Source: Nocardia jinanensis (GTDB taxonomy: Bacteria > Actinomycetota > Actinomycetes > Mycobacteriales > Mycobacteriaceae). Taken from it: a DNA stretch of 64,000 nucleotides. The stretch covers positions 232,168 through 296,167 of the forward strand of contig NZ_BMMH01000005.1 of NCBI RefSeq assembly GCF_014645735.1, given 5' to 3'. The position numbers were made by a program, and so were the translations under genes. Positions 18,288 to 27,474 of the stretch are shown here, one piece after another; position 1 is the stretch's first letter, and each line of letters begins with the position of its first letter. A model generated the notes under the pieces. It was not told where the DNA came from and ran no database searches. It saw nothing but the letters and a program-made list of their open reading frames with translations.

Positions 18288-19067
18288 TCACGCCGTATCG
18301 AACCCGGGCCGATGCGGCCCGGCGAGGTGGCCGCCGTCGACGACGATGCCGGCTCCGGTGCAGTACGAGCTCTCGTCGGAGGCAAGGAAGAGGGCGGCCT
18401 GCGCGACCTCGATGGGGCGGCCGAGCCGGGCGATCGGCTGAAGACCGACCAGGTCCTGCAGCGCCTTGCGAACGGCCTCCGAGGCTCCTTCGACCAACGG
18501 CGTCTGCATGATGCCCGGATGCACGGAATTCACCCGGATACCGTGGCGTCCGAGTTCGAGGGCTGTGGTCCGGGTGAGCCCGGTGACTGCGAACTTCGTT
18601 GCCGCGTAGGTGGCCATCCCGGCCACACCGACGAGACCATCGATGGAGCTGATGTTGACGATCGAGCCGCCGCCCCGTTTCCGCATGGCGGGGATGACGG
18701 CCCGGATGCCGCGCCAGACACCGCTGAGATTGAGATCGACCAATAGCAAGTGGTTCTCGGTCGTCTCATGCTCGATCGGTCCGGGGATGGTCCCGGTTCC
18801 CGCGTTGTTGACCAGCACGTCCACGCCTCCATACGTGCCGGTGCATTCTCGGACGACGGCCGCCCAGTCCTCGGCCCGCCGGACGTCGAGCCGGCGGAAA
18901 GTCGCCGATGCGCCGAGCTCCACCGCGACAGCGGAACCGCGATCCATATCGACGTCCGTCAGCACCACGACTGCTCCCTGTTCGGCGAACAGCCGTGCCT
19001 GGGCCTCGCCGAGGCCTCGAGCGGCGCCGGTCACGAGGGCGACCTTGCCGTGCAATCGATCTCCCAT
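18288..19067 (-). CDS. SDR-family NAD(P)-dependent oxidoreductase
   Basis: 259-residue classical SDR: cofactor motif TGAARGLG, NNAG, catalytic Ser in NISSIDG, Tyr-x3-Lys in YAATK, and C-terminal VDGGH. D at the end of beta-2 (LTDVD) suggests NAD(H). The pattern resembles hydroxysteroid or cyclic alcohol dehydrogenases. The ATG at 19067 has GAGGAG at a suitable distance. Upstream 19068-19317 is 250 bases without a gene; it probably holds this gene's promoter. Confidence 0.85.
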   Translation of the reverse strand: MGDRLHGKVALVTGAARGLGEAQARLFAEQGAVVVLTDVDMDRGSAVAVELGASATFRRLDVRRAEDWAAVVRECTGTYGGVDVLVNNAGTGTIPGPIEHETTENHLLLVDLNLSGVWRGIRAVIPAMRKRGGGSIVNISSIDGLVGVAGMATYAATKFAVTGLTRTTALELGRHGIRVNSVHPGIMQTPLVEGASEAVRKALQDLVGLQPIARLGRPIEVAQAALFLASDESSYCTGAGIVVDGGHLAGPHRPGFDTA

Positions 19068-19317
19068 TACGTACTCCTCATCGAGTCGACAGTGCGCGAG
19101 TACGGCGGTTCCCGATAGCTGCGCACCAGCGTTGTCGTGCAAATATTCGGTCCCGCGGCCCCGCACGAAGAGCCGAGGGTGTGGTCTGCGATCCCGGACC
19201 GCTCGACCACCCAGATCAGCGACGGGACGGTCCGCGAGGTTCGTTCGCAGCAGCGAAAGAGGCGCTGGCAGCCGGACGTCGACGTCGAGGGCCCGTCGGT
19301 ACAGCCGGATCGAAGGG

Positions 19318-20253
19318 TCAGGTCACGAAGATCGGGTTGACGGGGCTGCCCGTCGCCCCGGTGACCTTCAGCGGGCCGACAGTGAACAGACCCAGGTAAT
19401 CACCGGCGCGAGCCGGGGCGGCGAGATCGAGGTACTCGATCAGATAGATGCCGTGGTCCACCAGCAGGGTCTTGTGCACCCCGAGGAAATCGCCCCGGTC
19501 GAACGGGATGACCTCGACAGCGGCGTTGTCACTGCCCACCAGGACGACGTCCTGGGCGGCGAGCCACGATGCCGCATCGAGGCCGATACCCGGCTGGCCG
19601 ATCGCTTCGGGCCCGGGGCGATTCTCCAGCCAGTACTGCAGATATCCGGTACGGATCAGGACGGCATCCCCCGCTCCGATCTCGACGCTCTGCTTACGTG
19701 CTGCGCCCTGCAGGTCGTTCGCGGTGAGGACGCGACCGGGCGTGATCCAGTCCTCGGCGCAGCCGAAGTAGCCGACCATGTCGAGGAGCACGCCGCGCGC
19801 GGCGACCGCCCCGACCTTGTCGATGCCGAGTTTCGTGGCACCGGCCGTGGCCTGCATCGCCTGGTAGCCGGTCCCGTTGTAGTGCTGGTACTCGTGGTAG
19901 ACGTGGATCAACGCGTCCATATGGCTCGTCGTATGCGACGCCATGATGAGCACATCCTCGTGCGACCCCGTACCGGGCGCGCAGCCGAACTCCGGCGGCG
20001 CCGTGCCCTCGTCGGTGGAATCCTGCAAGGTGAGGCGCATCGGAGTTCCGCGGTATTCGATCAACGGCACGTCTCGCGACTGAATCGGGATACCGAGGCT
20101 GTAGACGCGGCCGGAGGTGATCGCGGCGGCTGCCCGGCGGACGGTGTCGGGGCCGAGCAGGTTCAGCGCGCCGCGCTCGTCGTCGACACCCCAGCGGTAC
20201 CAGTTGTTGGCCCTGTCCGGAGCACCGGTGGAGCGAAGATCACTGGTGGTCAC
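19318..20253 (-). CDS. Cyclase-family metal-dependent hydrolase (kynurenine formamidase-like)
   Basis: 311 residues from GTG 20253 (GAGAGGAC upstream). The metal-binding motif HTTSHMDALIH gives H107, H111, D113 and H117, the hallmark of the PF04199 cyclase family. The C-terminal active-site region is GIYLIEYLDLAAPAR. Members hydrolyse amides, lactones or cyclic diketones. In this cluster a ring-opening or lactone/enol hydrolysis is plausible, but only inferred. Followed upstream on the same strand by an SDR gene 101 bases away. Confidence 0.82.
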   Translation of the reverse strand: MTTSDLRSTGAPDRANNWYRWGVDDERGALNLLGPDTVRRAAAAITSGRVYSLGIPIQSRDVPLIEYRGTPMRLTLQDSTDEGTAPPEFGCAPGTGSHEDVLIMASHTTSHMDALIHVYHEYQHYNGTGYQAMQATAGATKLGIDKVGAVAARGVLLDMVGYFGCAEDWITPGRVLTANDLQGAARKQSVEIGAGDAVLIRTGYLQYWLENRPGPEAIGQPGIGLDAASWLAAQDVVLVGSDNAAVEVIPFDRGDFLGVHKTLLVDHGIYLIEYLDLAAPARAGDYLGLFTVGPLKVTGATGSPVNPIFVT

Positions 20254-20354
20254 TGTTGTTGTCCTCTCGTCGTCGTTGACGTGAAATCGAGGATGTATGA
20301 GTTGCCGCGAAGGGGACCGGGGCGTTCGCCGGACGGCTGCCACCGCCTCGACCG

Positions 20355-21170
20355 TCAGCTCATGGTCGTGCCACCGTTGGGCCGCAGTGTCTGCCCGGTC
20401 ATGAACGACGAGGCGTCCGAGGCGAGGTAGAGCAGGGCGAGCGCGATGTCACGCGGAGTGCCGATGGTGCCGAGTGCGGCGAGACGGGCGCGTTCGGCGA
20501 TAAGGTGCGCGTGCGCGTCCTCGTCCACCGACCCGTCGTCGGCAATGTAGTTCGCCGCCACCATCGGGGTGTCCACGAAGCCCGGGGCCACCGCGTTCAC
20601 CCGGACACCCGAGGGCCCGTACTCGGCGGCTGCCGTCTTCGTCAAGTGAATGACCGCGGCCTTTGTCATGCCGTAGACCGACAGGCGCGGCACCGCGATC
20701 TCACCTCCGGTGGAGGCGACGTTGACGATCGATCCCCGCCCCCGCTGCGCCATCCGCCGGCCGGCTGCCGCCACGCCCCAGTAGACGCCGAACAGGTTGA
20801 CGTCCGTGATCCGGCGGACCTCGGCCTCCTCTGCTTCATCCAGGGTGAAGTAGGCGATAACGCCGGCGACGTTGGCCCAGATATCGAAGCCGCCGGCCTC
20901 GGCGGCGGCAGCGTCGGCCAGGTCCTCGACCTGGCCGCGGTCGCATACGTCGAGTGTTCTGATCAACGTCGAGCGACCGGCGCCGGCAACCCGCTCCTCG
21001 GTCTCCTTCAAGCCGGAAAGGTCGCGGTCGGCAAGTATCACGTCGGCCCCGGCCTCGGCGAAGACGACCGCGGTCTCGCGGCCGATCCCACTCGCCGCTC
21101 CGGTGACGACCGCCGTCCGCCCGCTCAAACCGAAGGCCTGCGGTGCTGGAACCGTGTTTTTCGTTGTCAT
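20355..21170 (-). CDS. SDR-family oxidoreductase
   Basis: 271-residue SDR with TGAASGIG, LADRD (NAD-type acidic residue), NVAG, catalytic Ser in NVASTGG, and YGMTK. C-terminal substrate loop and PNGG end. The start at 21170 overlaps the stop of the upstream esterase gene as ATGA, so the two are translationally coupled. Role inferred: oxidation of a hydroxyl product released by the esterase, or of the starting alcohol. Confidence 0.86.
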   Translation of the reverse strand: MTTKNTVPAPQAFGLSGRTAVVTGAASGIGRETAVVFAEAGADVILADRDLSGLKETEERVAGAGRSTLIRTLDVCDRGQVEDLADAAAAEAGGFDIWANVAGVIAYFTLDEAEEAEVRRITDVNLFGVYWGVAAAGRRMAQRGRGSIVNVASTGGEIAVPRLSVYGMTKAAVIHLTKTAAAEYGPSGVRVNAVAPGFVDTPMVAANYIADDGSVDEDAHAHLIAERARLAALGTIGTPRDIALALLYLASDASSFMTGQTLRPNGGTTMS

Positions 21171-22051
21171 CGGTTTCCCCTGATTCCCGGCGCTCCCGCC
21201 GACTCTGCCAACCGTGCCGGCGCTGCGAACTCGTCGAGGAACCGCACGATGCCCTCGACCGCCTCGACGGACCCCGGTGCCTGCGGGTAGCCCAGATGCC
21301 ATACGTGTGGGAGTCCGTCGAAGAGTTGGATCCGTGCGGTGGATGCGATGTCACCGAACCTGACCGCGTCGTCCCGCAGGCTTTCGTCGCGGCTTGCCTG
21401 GACCAGGATCGGTGGGCCGGCGGCCGTCCACTCCCCCCACAGCGGCGAGACGTAGGGGTCGGTCGCCGGGTGGCCCCCGAGATATATCGCGGCCGCCTGG
21501 TCCGCCGACTGCCGGGAAAAGATTTCGTCCGTACCCGCATTGTCCGTGAACGAGGCGGCACTGTTGCTCAGGTCGAGCCAGGGCGAGCAGAGCACCGCGG
21601 CCACGGGCGCGGCCAGCCCGCGGTCCGCGGCAGCGAGCATCAGAGCCGCGGCGAGCCCGGCTCCGGCGGACTCTCCGCCGACGAGCACGCGGCGCCCCGA
21701 GTCGAGCAACGCGGTGTATGCCAGTACGGCGTCGATCAACGCCTCGGGGTAAGGCCGCTCGGGTGCGAGACGGTAGTCCACCGATAGAACCTCACAGCCG
21801 CCGGCCACCGCAAGAGCGCAGTTCCAGGCAGTGAAGGCTCGCGCGGAGCCCATCCGATACCCCCCGCCGTGGAACCAGAGCATGCTCCGGTCGTCACCCG
21901 TCGCGCTGTCCGGCCGAACGGCCATGACGGGGACCCCGCCCAAGGCCTTGTCCGAAACCTGGACACCCGGCGGGGGCACCGCTGCGGCGCCCGCCTGCGC
22001 GACGGCCCGCCGCGCAGCCAACTCCGGGGTAGCGGCCGGACCGCGGGTCAT
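21167..22051 (-). CDS. Alpha/beta hydrolase of the hormone-sensitive lipase (HSL) family
   Basis: 294-residue esterase: oxyanion motif HGGG (61-64), nucleophile elbow GESAG with S128, an Asp in SRDESLRDD (about 222-228) and His in LPHVWH (about 249). In a Baeyer-Villiger pathway this enzyme would open the lactone or ester. Its own ribosome site is weak, but a short ORF with a strong site ends on its start codon (see 22048-22104). Leads an operon esterase-SDR-cyclase-SDR with the IclR operator upstream at 22191. Confidence 0.85.
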   Translation of the reverse strand: MTRGPAATPELAARRAVAQAGAAAVPPPGVQVSDKALGGVPVMAVRPDSATGDDRSMLWFHGGGYRMGSARAFTAWNCALAVAGGCEVLSVDYRLAPERPYPEALIDAVLAYTALLDSGRRVLVGGESAGAGLAAALMLAAADRGLAAPVAAVLCSPWLDLSNSAASFTDNAGTDEIFSRQSADQAAAIYLGGHPATDPYVSPLWGEWTAAGPPILVQASRDESLRDDAVRFGDIASTARIQLFDGLPHVWHLGYPQAPGSVEAVEGIVRFLDEFAAPARLAESAGAPGIRGNR

Positions 22052-22104
22052 GCCGCACGTCCAGCCTCGGCACCGAGCATTTCGGACTTCGAATCCACCT
22101 GCAT
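22048..22104 (-). CDS. Possible 18-residue leader ORF coupled to the esterase gene
   Basis: ORF MQVDSKSEMLGAEAGRAA with the strong ribosome site GAGGTGAT five bases before its ATG. Its TGA overlaps the esterase ATG (ATGA). It may be a translational-coupling leader. Alternatively it is the true N-terminus of the esterase, separated by a frameshift, since the ribosome site is far better than that of the annotated esterase start. Confidence 0.35.
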   Translation of the reverse strand: MQVDSKSEMLGAEAGRAA

Positions 22105-22190
22105 GAGATCACCTCGATATGTCTTCCAGCACCGGCCGTCCTGCCAACCGGTACGCGATACCGGAATATACTCCGTCAAATACACGCTTG

Positions 22191-22206
22191 TTTCGTAATT
22201 GCGAAA
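22191..22206. promoter_or_regulatory. Palindromic operator TTTCGTAATTGCGAAA (site 1), probable IclR site
   Basis: 16-base near-perfect palindrome, 140 bases upstream of the esterase start. Two close relatives lie at 27307-27322 and 27425-27440 in front of the other genes of the module. The IclR-family gene 22532-23467 in the middle is the natural candidate to bind it. The remaining bases 22207-22531 carry no recognisable gene. Confidence 0.65.
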
Positions 22207-22531
22207 CTACCCACGAAATCTCGGGTGACTCGGAGAACGGGTCGCACCGCGGGCAGGGCGAGCCCGGGATGACGACGGGAACCAGAAGTTCGGGCCGGAT
22301 CAGGCCGATCGACGGCGAAACGCCGATCCGGCACACGCTGACAACCGTCGGCCCCGACCGGGCGGCCGTCGGTCGATCAGACGAAGGGCAGCCGTTCCGG
22401 CCGCTCGGACCCACAGCAGCCGCCATGGGCGTTCACCGCTCACCAGGACATGTAGGGGCGAGCACCGCCCGGTCCGGGAAACCCGTTCACACGGCTCGAA
22501 CGCGGCACGTGCCGCGCCGGGCGACGACCTC

Positions 22532-23467
22532 TCAGGAGGCGTCGTACACCCAATCGCCGGCGGGGACCCGACCGCCGATGGCCCTCGTCAAGGACAGCCC
22601 CGTCTCGACGACGGAAGAGGCCATGCTCTCGATCTCCGCCCCGGTCGCCGCATTCAGGCCCGTCAGCGTGATCGCGAATTCGACGCTGGTATCCGGACCG
22701 AACACCGGCGCGATGATCATCTTCGGCAGGTAGGTCTCGTCCGGACTCTCGCCGAGCAGATCGTACGAGTCGAGCGTGGCCGCTATCCGTGCGACGCGCT
22801 CTCGGAGGTCACCGTGGGTATTTCGACCGAGTATCTCCGCTTCGATCTCGTCGAGGCGCGGGTTGGAGAGTTTGACGGCGAATCCCCGTTCCCGTATCCG
22901 CCGCAGCGCGTCGTGCAGATGCTGCTCGGTCTCCTTCAGTTCATCCGTCCTGCGTCCCCGGTCCCCCGCCGAGTCTTCCGACAGCCCGCGCGCCAGCCAT
23001 CGGCGCACCGCGTCCATCGAGCTGTAGGCGAGCCAGATCTCACCGAAGGGGGGCACCAGCGGAACGCGGTGCCCCGGTGCAAGCCCCCGGGTGTTCCGCG
23101 ATGCCCGGCCCGCCACGACGAGCAGCAAAATCTCGTCGGCGACGAGGACGCTGCCGAGACAATCGGCATTGTGCCGGTCCGCCAGCCGCTCCAGCTCGGG
23201 ACGAGCGAGGTCGACCACCGGGTGGCGGGCACACGCCGCCCGCCCCACAGCCACCAGAGCCGGTCCCAATTCGTAGGTCTTGTGCCGCCGGTGCCGGATG
23301 AGGTAGCCGGCGTCGGTCAGGGCTTGGAGGACCGAGGTGAGCGACGACGGACTCGCACCCACCTCGTCCGACAGCTCCGACAGCGTGAACGACCGCCCGG
23401 GATGAGTCGTGAAGTAGTCGAGAACCGCGACGGCACGTACCGCCGATCTCGCCGATGGGGTCGGCAC
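22532..23467 (-). CDS. IclR-family transcriptional regulator
   Basis: 311 residues from GTG 23467, which has an AGGTG ribosome site; a GTG four codons upstream (23479) is also possible. N-terminal winged helix: AVRAVAVLDYFTTHPGRSFT, LSELSDEVGASPSSLTSVLQAL, AGYLIRHRRHKTYELG. The C-terminal effector domain is typical (VADEILLLVVAGRA, PGHRVPLVPPFGEIWLAY). It sits between the esterase operon and the transporter and is the probable regulator of the three-operator module. Confidence 0.85.
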   Translation of the reverse strand: MPTPSARSAVRAVAVLDYFTTHPGRSFTLSELSDEVGASPSSLTSVLQALTDAGYLIRHRRHKTYELGPALVAVGRAACARHPVVDLARPELERLADRHNADCLGSVLVADEILLLVVAGRASRNTRGLAPGHRVPLVPPFGEIWLAYSSMDAVRRWLARGLSEDSAGDRGRRTDELKETEQHLHDALRRIRERGFAVKLSNPRLDEIEAEILGRNTHGDLRERVARIAATLDSYDLLGESPDETYLPKMIIAPVFGPDTSVEFAITLTGLNAATGAEIESMASSVVETGLSLTRAIGGRVPAGDWVYDAS

Positions 23468-23612
23468 AGGACACCTCACTCAGCCGCCGAACGCTCGGCG
23501 GGGTCGCGGAATACGGACGATCGCACGATACCCGCAGCGCCGGCCGATCTGCGAATTCGCTTTCGATATGACGTCGTGACAGTCCGCAGGCCTGATCGGC
23601 CATATCCCGGGA

Positions 23613-24959
23613 TCAGATGCTCAGAGCCTCGCCCCCTTTCCCTGACGGACTCCCCGCTGTCTTCGCTTCCTCGCCGGCGATATCCACATAGCGGGGCTTC
23701 GCGACGACGATGACGACGCAGCCGAGAACAGCGGCGGCGACCACGAGCAGCGCGGGGGCGTAGGGGTTGCCGGTGGAGGCAGCGAGTTTCGCGGCGGCGT
23801 AGGGCCCGAAACCGCTGCCCAGCACCGATCCCACCATGTAGCCGACGGCAACGCCGCTGTACCGGATGCGGGTCGGGAACAAACCCGTCGATGTCGCCAG
23901 CACCGGCGGGGCGATCATCTGGGTGAACACCAGCAGGACGAGCACCGTCAGGGCGACGCCGACGATGCTCGAGGAGTTACGGAGCACCGCCATGGCCGGC
24001 ACGATGAGGACCACCACCACGACGAGGACAGTGCAGAGCAGGCGCTTGGGACCGACCCGGTCGACGAGCGCACCGGAGACGAAGATCAGCGGGATGGTGA
24101 CAGCGCCGACGCCCGCGAAGATCAACGAAACCGGCCCTGGCTCGAGATGTCCGGCCCCGTTGATATATACCGGCAGGTAGGCGATCAGCAGATAGGCGAT
24201 CAGCCCGTTGACCAGCGCGAGGCAGATGCACTGGAGGACCGCGCCGCGGTACCGGGCGAAGACCTCGCGAAGAGGGGCGGCGGAGCCGGCCTGCTGTTCC
24301 GTCAGCGCCGCGAAGGCAGGTGACTCCGCGACGCGCGTGCGCAAGGCGAGGCAGACCAGGGTGAGCGGAAGGACGAGCAACAGCGGGACCCGCCAGCCCC
24401 ACTGCGTCATGGTCTCGGTGCCCAGTACCGAGGCGGTGATTCCCACGACCAGAGGGGCGAGCGCCGCGCCGAGGGAGAAACCGATGGGCTGCAGGGTATT
24501 GAACCGTCCGGCGTTGTCCGACGTCCCGTGCTCTGCGGCGTACACCGAGGCGCCGGACAGCTCGCCGCCCGCGGAAAAACCCTGCAGTAGCCTGGCCACC
24601 ACGAGCAGGATCGGCGCCGCGATGCCGACCACCGAGTAGGTGGGGAGCATTCCCATCACGACACTGCTCACGCCCATCAACACGATAGTGATCAGCAGGG
24701 TTCGCCGACGGCCGATACGATCGCCCAGGCGTCCGAAGAAGATTCCGCCCAGCGGCCGCGCGACAAAGCCCGCCGCGAAGACCAGCAGGGTCGACAGGAC
24801 CGCCGCCGCGGGATCCCCGTCGGGAAAGAACGCCGGGGCGACGAAGATTACCAGGTAGGTGAAAACCGTGAAGTCATAGGCTTCGACGGTACATCCGAAG
24901 ATTGTCGCCAGCGCAGCTCGTCGACGGGCGACTCTTGCGGACGTGGGGCCGGTATTCAC
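23613..24959 (-). CDS. MFS transporter, metabolite:H+ symporter (MHS) type
   Basis: 448-residue permease from GTG 24959 (GGAGAC upstream). About 12 transmembrane helices. Signature loop GRLGDRIGRRRTLLITIVLMG between helices 2 and 3, QGFSAGGELSGASVYAAEH and the N-terminal EAYDFTVFTYL are typical of the MHS subgroup that carries organic acids (shikimate, ketoglutarate, proline). It may import the module's substrate or an acidic intermediate. Located between the IclR gene and the monooxygenase on the same strand. Confidence 0.88.
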   Translation of the reverse strand: MNTGPTSARVARRRAALATIFGCTVEAYDFTVFTYLVIFVAPAFFPDGDPAAAVLSTLLVFAAGFVARPLGGIFFGRLGDRIGRRRTLLITIVLMGVSSVVMGMLPTYSVVGIAAPILLVVARLLQGFSAGGELSGASVYAAEHGTSDNAGRFNTLQPIGFSLGAALAPLVVGITASVLGTETMTQWGWRVPLLLVLPLTLVCLALRTRVAESPAFAALTEQQAGSAAPLREVFARYRGAVLQCICLALVNGLIAYLLIAYLPVYINGAGHLEPGPVSLIFAGVGAVTIPLIFVSGALVDRVGPKRLLCTVLVVVVVLIVPAMAVLRNSSSIVGVALTVLVLLVFTQMIAPPVLATSTGLFPTRIRYSGVAVGYMVGSVLGSGFGPYAAAKLAASTGNPYAPALLVVAAAVLGCVVIVVAKPRYVDIAGEEAKTAGSPSGKGGEALSI

Positions 24960-25151
24960 GATATGTCTCCACTCGGGTGCTCTGCGGTCGCCGGTTCGAT
25001 CGTGGGGCGGGGCCGCGCCGGCCACGCCGCCGGCTCAGGGGGTGGGTTCGCGCGTCCGGCGCACCGCGGGAAGGCATGACCCGTGGCGGCCGAGCAAACC
25101 TGGACGGCCATGCGGGGAAACGGTTTCCACCGCGAGGACCGTGCACGACTG

Positions 25152-27050
25152 TCAGGACAGGATGAAGTGGTCCAGGTCCGGTCGAATGCACTGCTCGTGG
25201 TATTCCTCGAAGTCCCACGGGGCGTTGACACCGAGTTTGCCGTGTGAGTTGACGTAGTAGTTCGAGCCGGGCACGCCCTCCCCGGACAGGTAAACCAGTT
25301 CCGCAGCGCGGCGCTGGAGCCGATCGTTGTACTCGTCGCAGACATCCTTGCGGACCTCGATTCGCCGCGCCCCCTCGTCGAACATGGCGAGCAGGCACTG
25401 GGCGATGTAGCTCGACCACACCTCGAACCACATCGGCAGGGTGTTCGCTCCCGCGACCGGCTGCGAGTTCGGGCCGTACAGGATGAACATATTCGGAAAC
25501 CCGGGAACCGCCATGCCCAAGAAGGCCTCCGCCCCGCTCTCGGCCCAGTGCTCGTGCAGCGAGTCGCTGCGACCCAGGTACTCGGTCGACCACAGGTAGC
25601 GGTCGGTCTCGAACCCGATCGCCGCGATGATGAGGTCCAGGGGGTGATCCCGCCCGTCGGTGGTCCGGATCCCGTCCGGGGTCAGGCATTCGATGGGCGT
25701 GGTCACGAGCTCGACGTTGTCGCGGGTGAGCGCCTTGTACCAGCCGTTGTCGACCACGGGACGGCGGGCGATGGGCGCGTAGTCGGGGGTGAGCGCGTCC
25801 AGGAGATCCTGCCGGTCGCCGAGCTGCGCCCGCATGTACCCGACGAGAATGTCGCGGAGCATATCGTTGCGCTGGTTGACTTTTCCTCCGGAGGCGATCC
25901 ACTCCGGGTCCGGCACGAGGAGATCATAGGCATCGAGCAACGGCACCACCGCGGTGTAGCGGCTCCAGTTCCAGTAGTACGGCATGGCGTGGAGCAACCA
26001 CTGCTCCTCCGCGCCGAGCGGCTCCCCGTACTTCTCGCGGGGGCTTATCCATTGTGGAGTGCGCTGGAACACCGAGACGTGGTCGGCTTCGCGGGCGACC
26101 GCGCCGAGCAACTGCACGCCGGTAGAGCCGTTGCCGATGACCGCGACCCGCCGGCCTTCGACCGATCGGTCGGCCTGCCAGGCCGTAGTGTGGACGATCT
26201 CCCCGCGGAACTCGCCGGCCCCCGGAAGATCGAGCGCACGAGGCAGCGCGAACAGCCCGGCCGCGCTGACCACCACGCCCGCGCGCATCGACCTTTCACT
26301 GCCGTCGCTGGTCCGGACAGTCAGCTCCCACTCCGCTTCCTGGTCGTACCACTCCGCCCGCACCACGTCGTGTTCGAACCTGATGTGCTCGTACACACCG
26401 TGCTTGTGCGCCACGGTCTCCAGGTAGCTGCGCACCTCGCCCTGGCGTGCGAAGTGTTCGGTCCACCGGTGGTTCTTTTCGAACGAGAACTGGTATGTGG
26501 CACTGAGTGTGTCGACCCGGGCGTCGGGATACGTGTTGACGCTCCATACCCCGCCGGCCTCGCTCCTGCGCTCGAGCACCGTATAGGGGATCCCGAGCAA
26601 TCCCAGCTGGACCCCCATCGCGATACCACTGAACCCGGCGCCCACGACGATCACCTGGAACCCGTCAGGGACTCGCACCCCACCTGCCGGCGGCTTCGTC
26701 TGGCGGGTGTACTCGTCGAACGCCAGCAGATCGCGCCGAGCGGCGAGGGCCGCGGCGGACACCGGTTCCAGGTGGGCCATCCGGATCAGCCTGTCGATCT
26801 CGTCCGCATCAGGAACTCGCGGCACGAAATTGCCGGCTTCCTCGCGCAGGAACCGGGCCGCGGCCGCCTTCAGCCGTGCGTGGTACGCCTGCGGGACGAC
26901 CGGAAGTGCACCCGCGCCCCCTCGGACCGACTTCTCCTCCAGCGGGATCCCGGCGATCTCCGGATCGCCGGTGGCCTGGTAGAGCGCGATCCGCAGCGCT
27001 CCGAGCTCGGCACCGTGCAGCGCCTTGTTCAGGAAGTCGTCGTCGACCAT
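25152..27050 (-). CDS. Baeyer-Villiger flavin monooxygenase (4-hydroxyacetophenone monooxygenase-like)
   Basis: 632-residue class B flavoprotein monooxygenase. FAD motif VGAGFSG (137-142), the Baeyer-Villiger fingerprint FRGEIVHTTAW (F281-x-G-x3-H-x3-W291) and the NADPH motif GNGSTG (306-311). An N-terminal extension of about 125 residues before the FAD motif matches the HAPMO subgroup. It inserts oxygen next to a ketone to give an ester or lactone, using NADPH and O2. The promoter region 27051-27474 is shared with the divergent SDR and contains two operator palindromes. Confidence 0.9.
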   Translation of the reverse strand: MVDDDFLNKALHGAELGALRIALYQATGDPEIAGIPLEEKSVRGGAGALPVVPQAYHARLKAAAARFLREEAGNFVPRVPDADEIDRLIRMAHLEPVSAAALAARRDLLAFDEYTRQTKPPAGGVRVPDGFQVIVVGAGFSGIAMGVQLGLLGIPYTVLERRSEAGGVWSVNTYPDARVDTLSATYQFSFEKNHRWTEHFARQGEVRSYLETVAHKHGVYEHIRFEHDVVRAEWYDQEAEWELTVRTSDGSERSMRAGVVVSAAGLFALPRALDLPGAGEFRGEIVHTTAWQADRSVEGRRVAVIGNGSTGVQLLGAVAREADHVSVFQRTPQWISPREKYGEPLGAEEQWLLHAMPYYWNWSRYTAVVPLLDAYDLLVPDPEWIASGGKVNQRNDMLRDILVGYMRAQLGDRQDLLDALTPDYAPIARRPVVDNGWYKALTRDNVELVTTPIECLTPDGIRTTDGRDHPLDLIIAAIGFETDRYLWSTEYLGRSDSLHEHWAESGAEAFLGMAVPGFPNMFILYGPNSQPVAGANTLPMWFEVWSSYIAQCLLAMFDEGARRIEVRKDVCDEYNDRLQRRAAELVYLSGEGVPGSNYYVNSHGKLGVNAPWDFEEYHEQCIRPDLDHFILS

Positions 27051-27306
27051 GAGTCGTCCTCTCGATATGCGCGGTGATCACCGCTCTCCCCGGTTCCCGT
27101 CGGCTCACCCCGGCGCTCGAGCACCGGCACCGGTCGAGCGGGTGACGTCCGCTGACTGCTGAGAGCGAAGGTCCGGGGCGGCCCGCATCGCTTCGGGTGG
27201 CCGGACGGGCGGTCGTGGCTCACCTCGATAGAGACGTCGCTCTCAACTAGCCATGATGAAGGACACACACGCAATCCCGCAGCGATATCTGTTATTTCGC
27301 TCCAGA

Positions 27307-27322
27307 TTTCGTTATTACGAAA
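27307..27322. promoter_or_regulatory. Palindromic operator TTTCGTTATTACGAAA (site 2), probable IclR site
   Basis: Arms TTTCGT and ACGAAA are perfect, with TATT in the centre. It lies 257 bases upstream of the monooxygenase and 153 bases upstream of the divergent SDR. A partial copy TTATTTCGC lies just before it (27292-27300). It shares 15 of 16 positions, read on the opposite strand, with the consensus TTTCGTAATTACGAAA. Confidence 0.65.
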
Positions 27323-27377
27323 CCGATGCTTCGCCTGACACTGGGGGCGACCGACAACCCACCGCGGGGCCGCGCCC

Positions 27378-27408
27378 TTGACAGAACCGCACAGGCCGTG
27401 CGCATTAT
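27378..27408 (+). promoter_or_regulatory. Sigma70-like promoter for the SDR gene
   Basis: TTGACA (27378-27383) followed after 19 bases by CATTAT (27403-27408). The predicted start of transcription falls at about 27415, so the operator at 27425-27440 would lie at about +10 to +25. A repressor there could block elongation or open-complex formation. The 19-base spacer is longer than ideal. Confidence 0.4.
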
Positions 27409-27424
27409 CAGTTAGCGGATTCGT

Positions 27425-27440
27425 ATTCGTAATAACGAAG
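27425..27440. promoter_or_regulatory. Palindromic operator ATTCGTAATAACGAAG (site 3), probable IclR site
   Basis: 16-base palindrome with one mismatched pair at the ends; the central TTCGTAATAACGAA is the reverse complement of the core of site 2. It lies 35 bases before the SDR start codon and just after a TTGACA/CATTAT promoter. An extra half-site ATTCGT sits immediately upstream (27419-27424). Confidence 0.65.
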
Positions 27441-27474
27441 TCACATTTCTAATGGCGATGGAGAGGATCGGTAG

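Noticed and set aside
18610..20430. 606-codon plus-strand frame across the SDR and cyclase genes
   Set aside because: Spans two well-supported minus-strand genes and shows no recognisable domain.
23531..23545. GCGAATTCGC palindrome upstream of the IclR gene as a fourth operator
   Set aside because: It lacks the TTTCGT/ACGAAA arms and spacing of the other three sites.
25548..27077. 509-codon open frame on the plus strand opposite the Baeyer-Villiger gene
   Set aside because: Composition is an antisense shadow of a high-GC gene, with no domain or ribosome site; the minus-strand gene has all its motifs.
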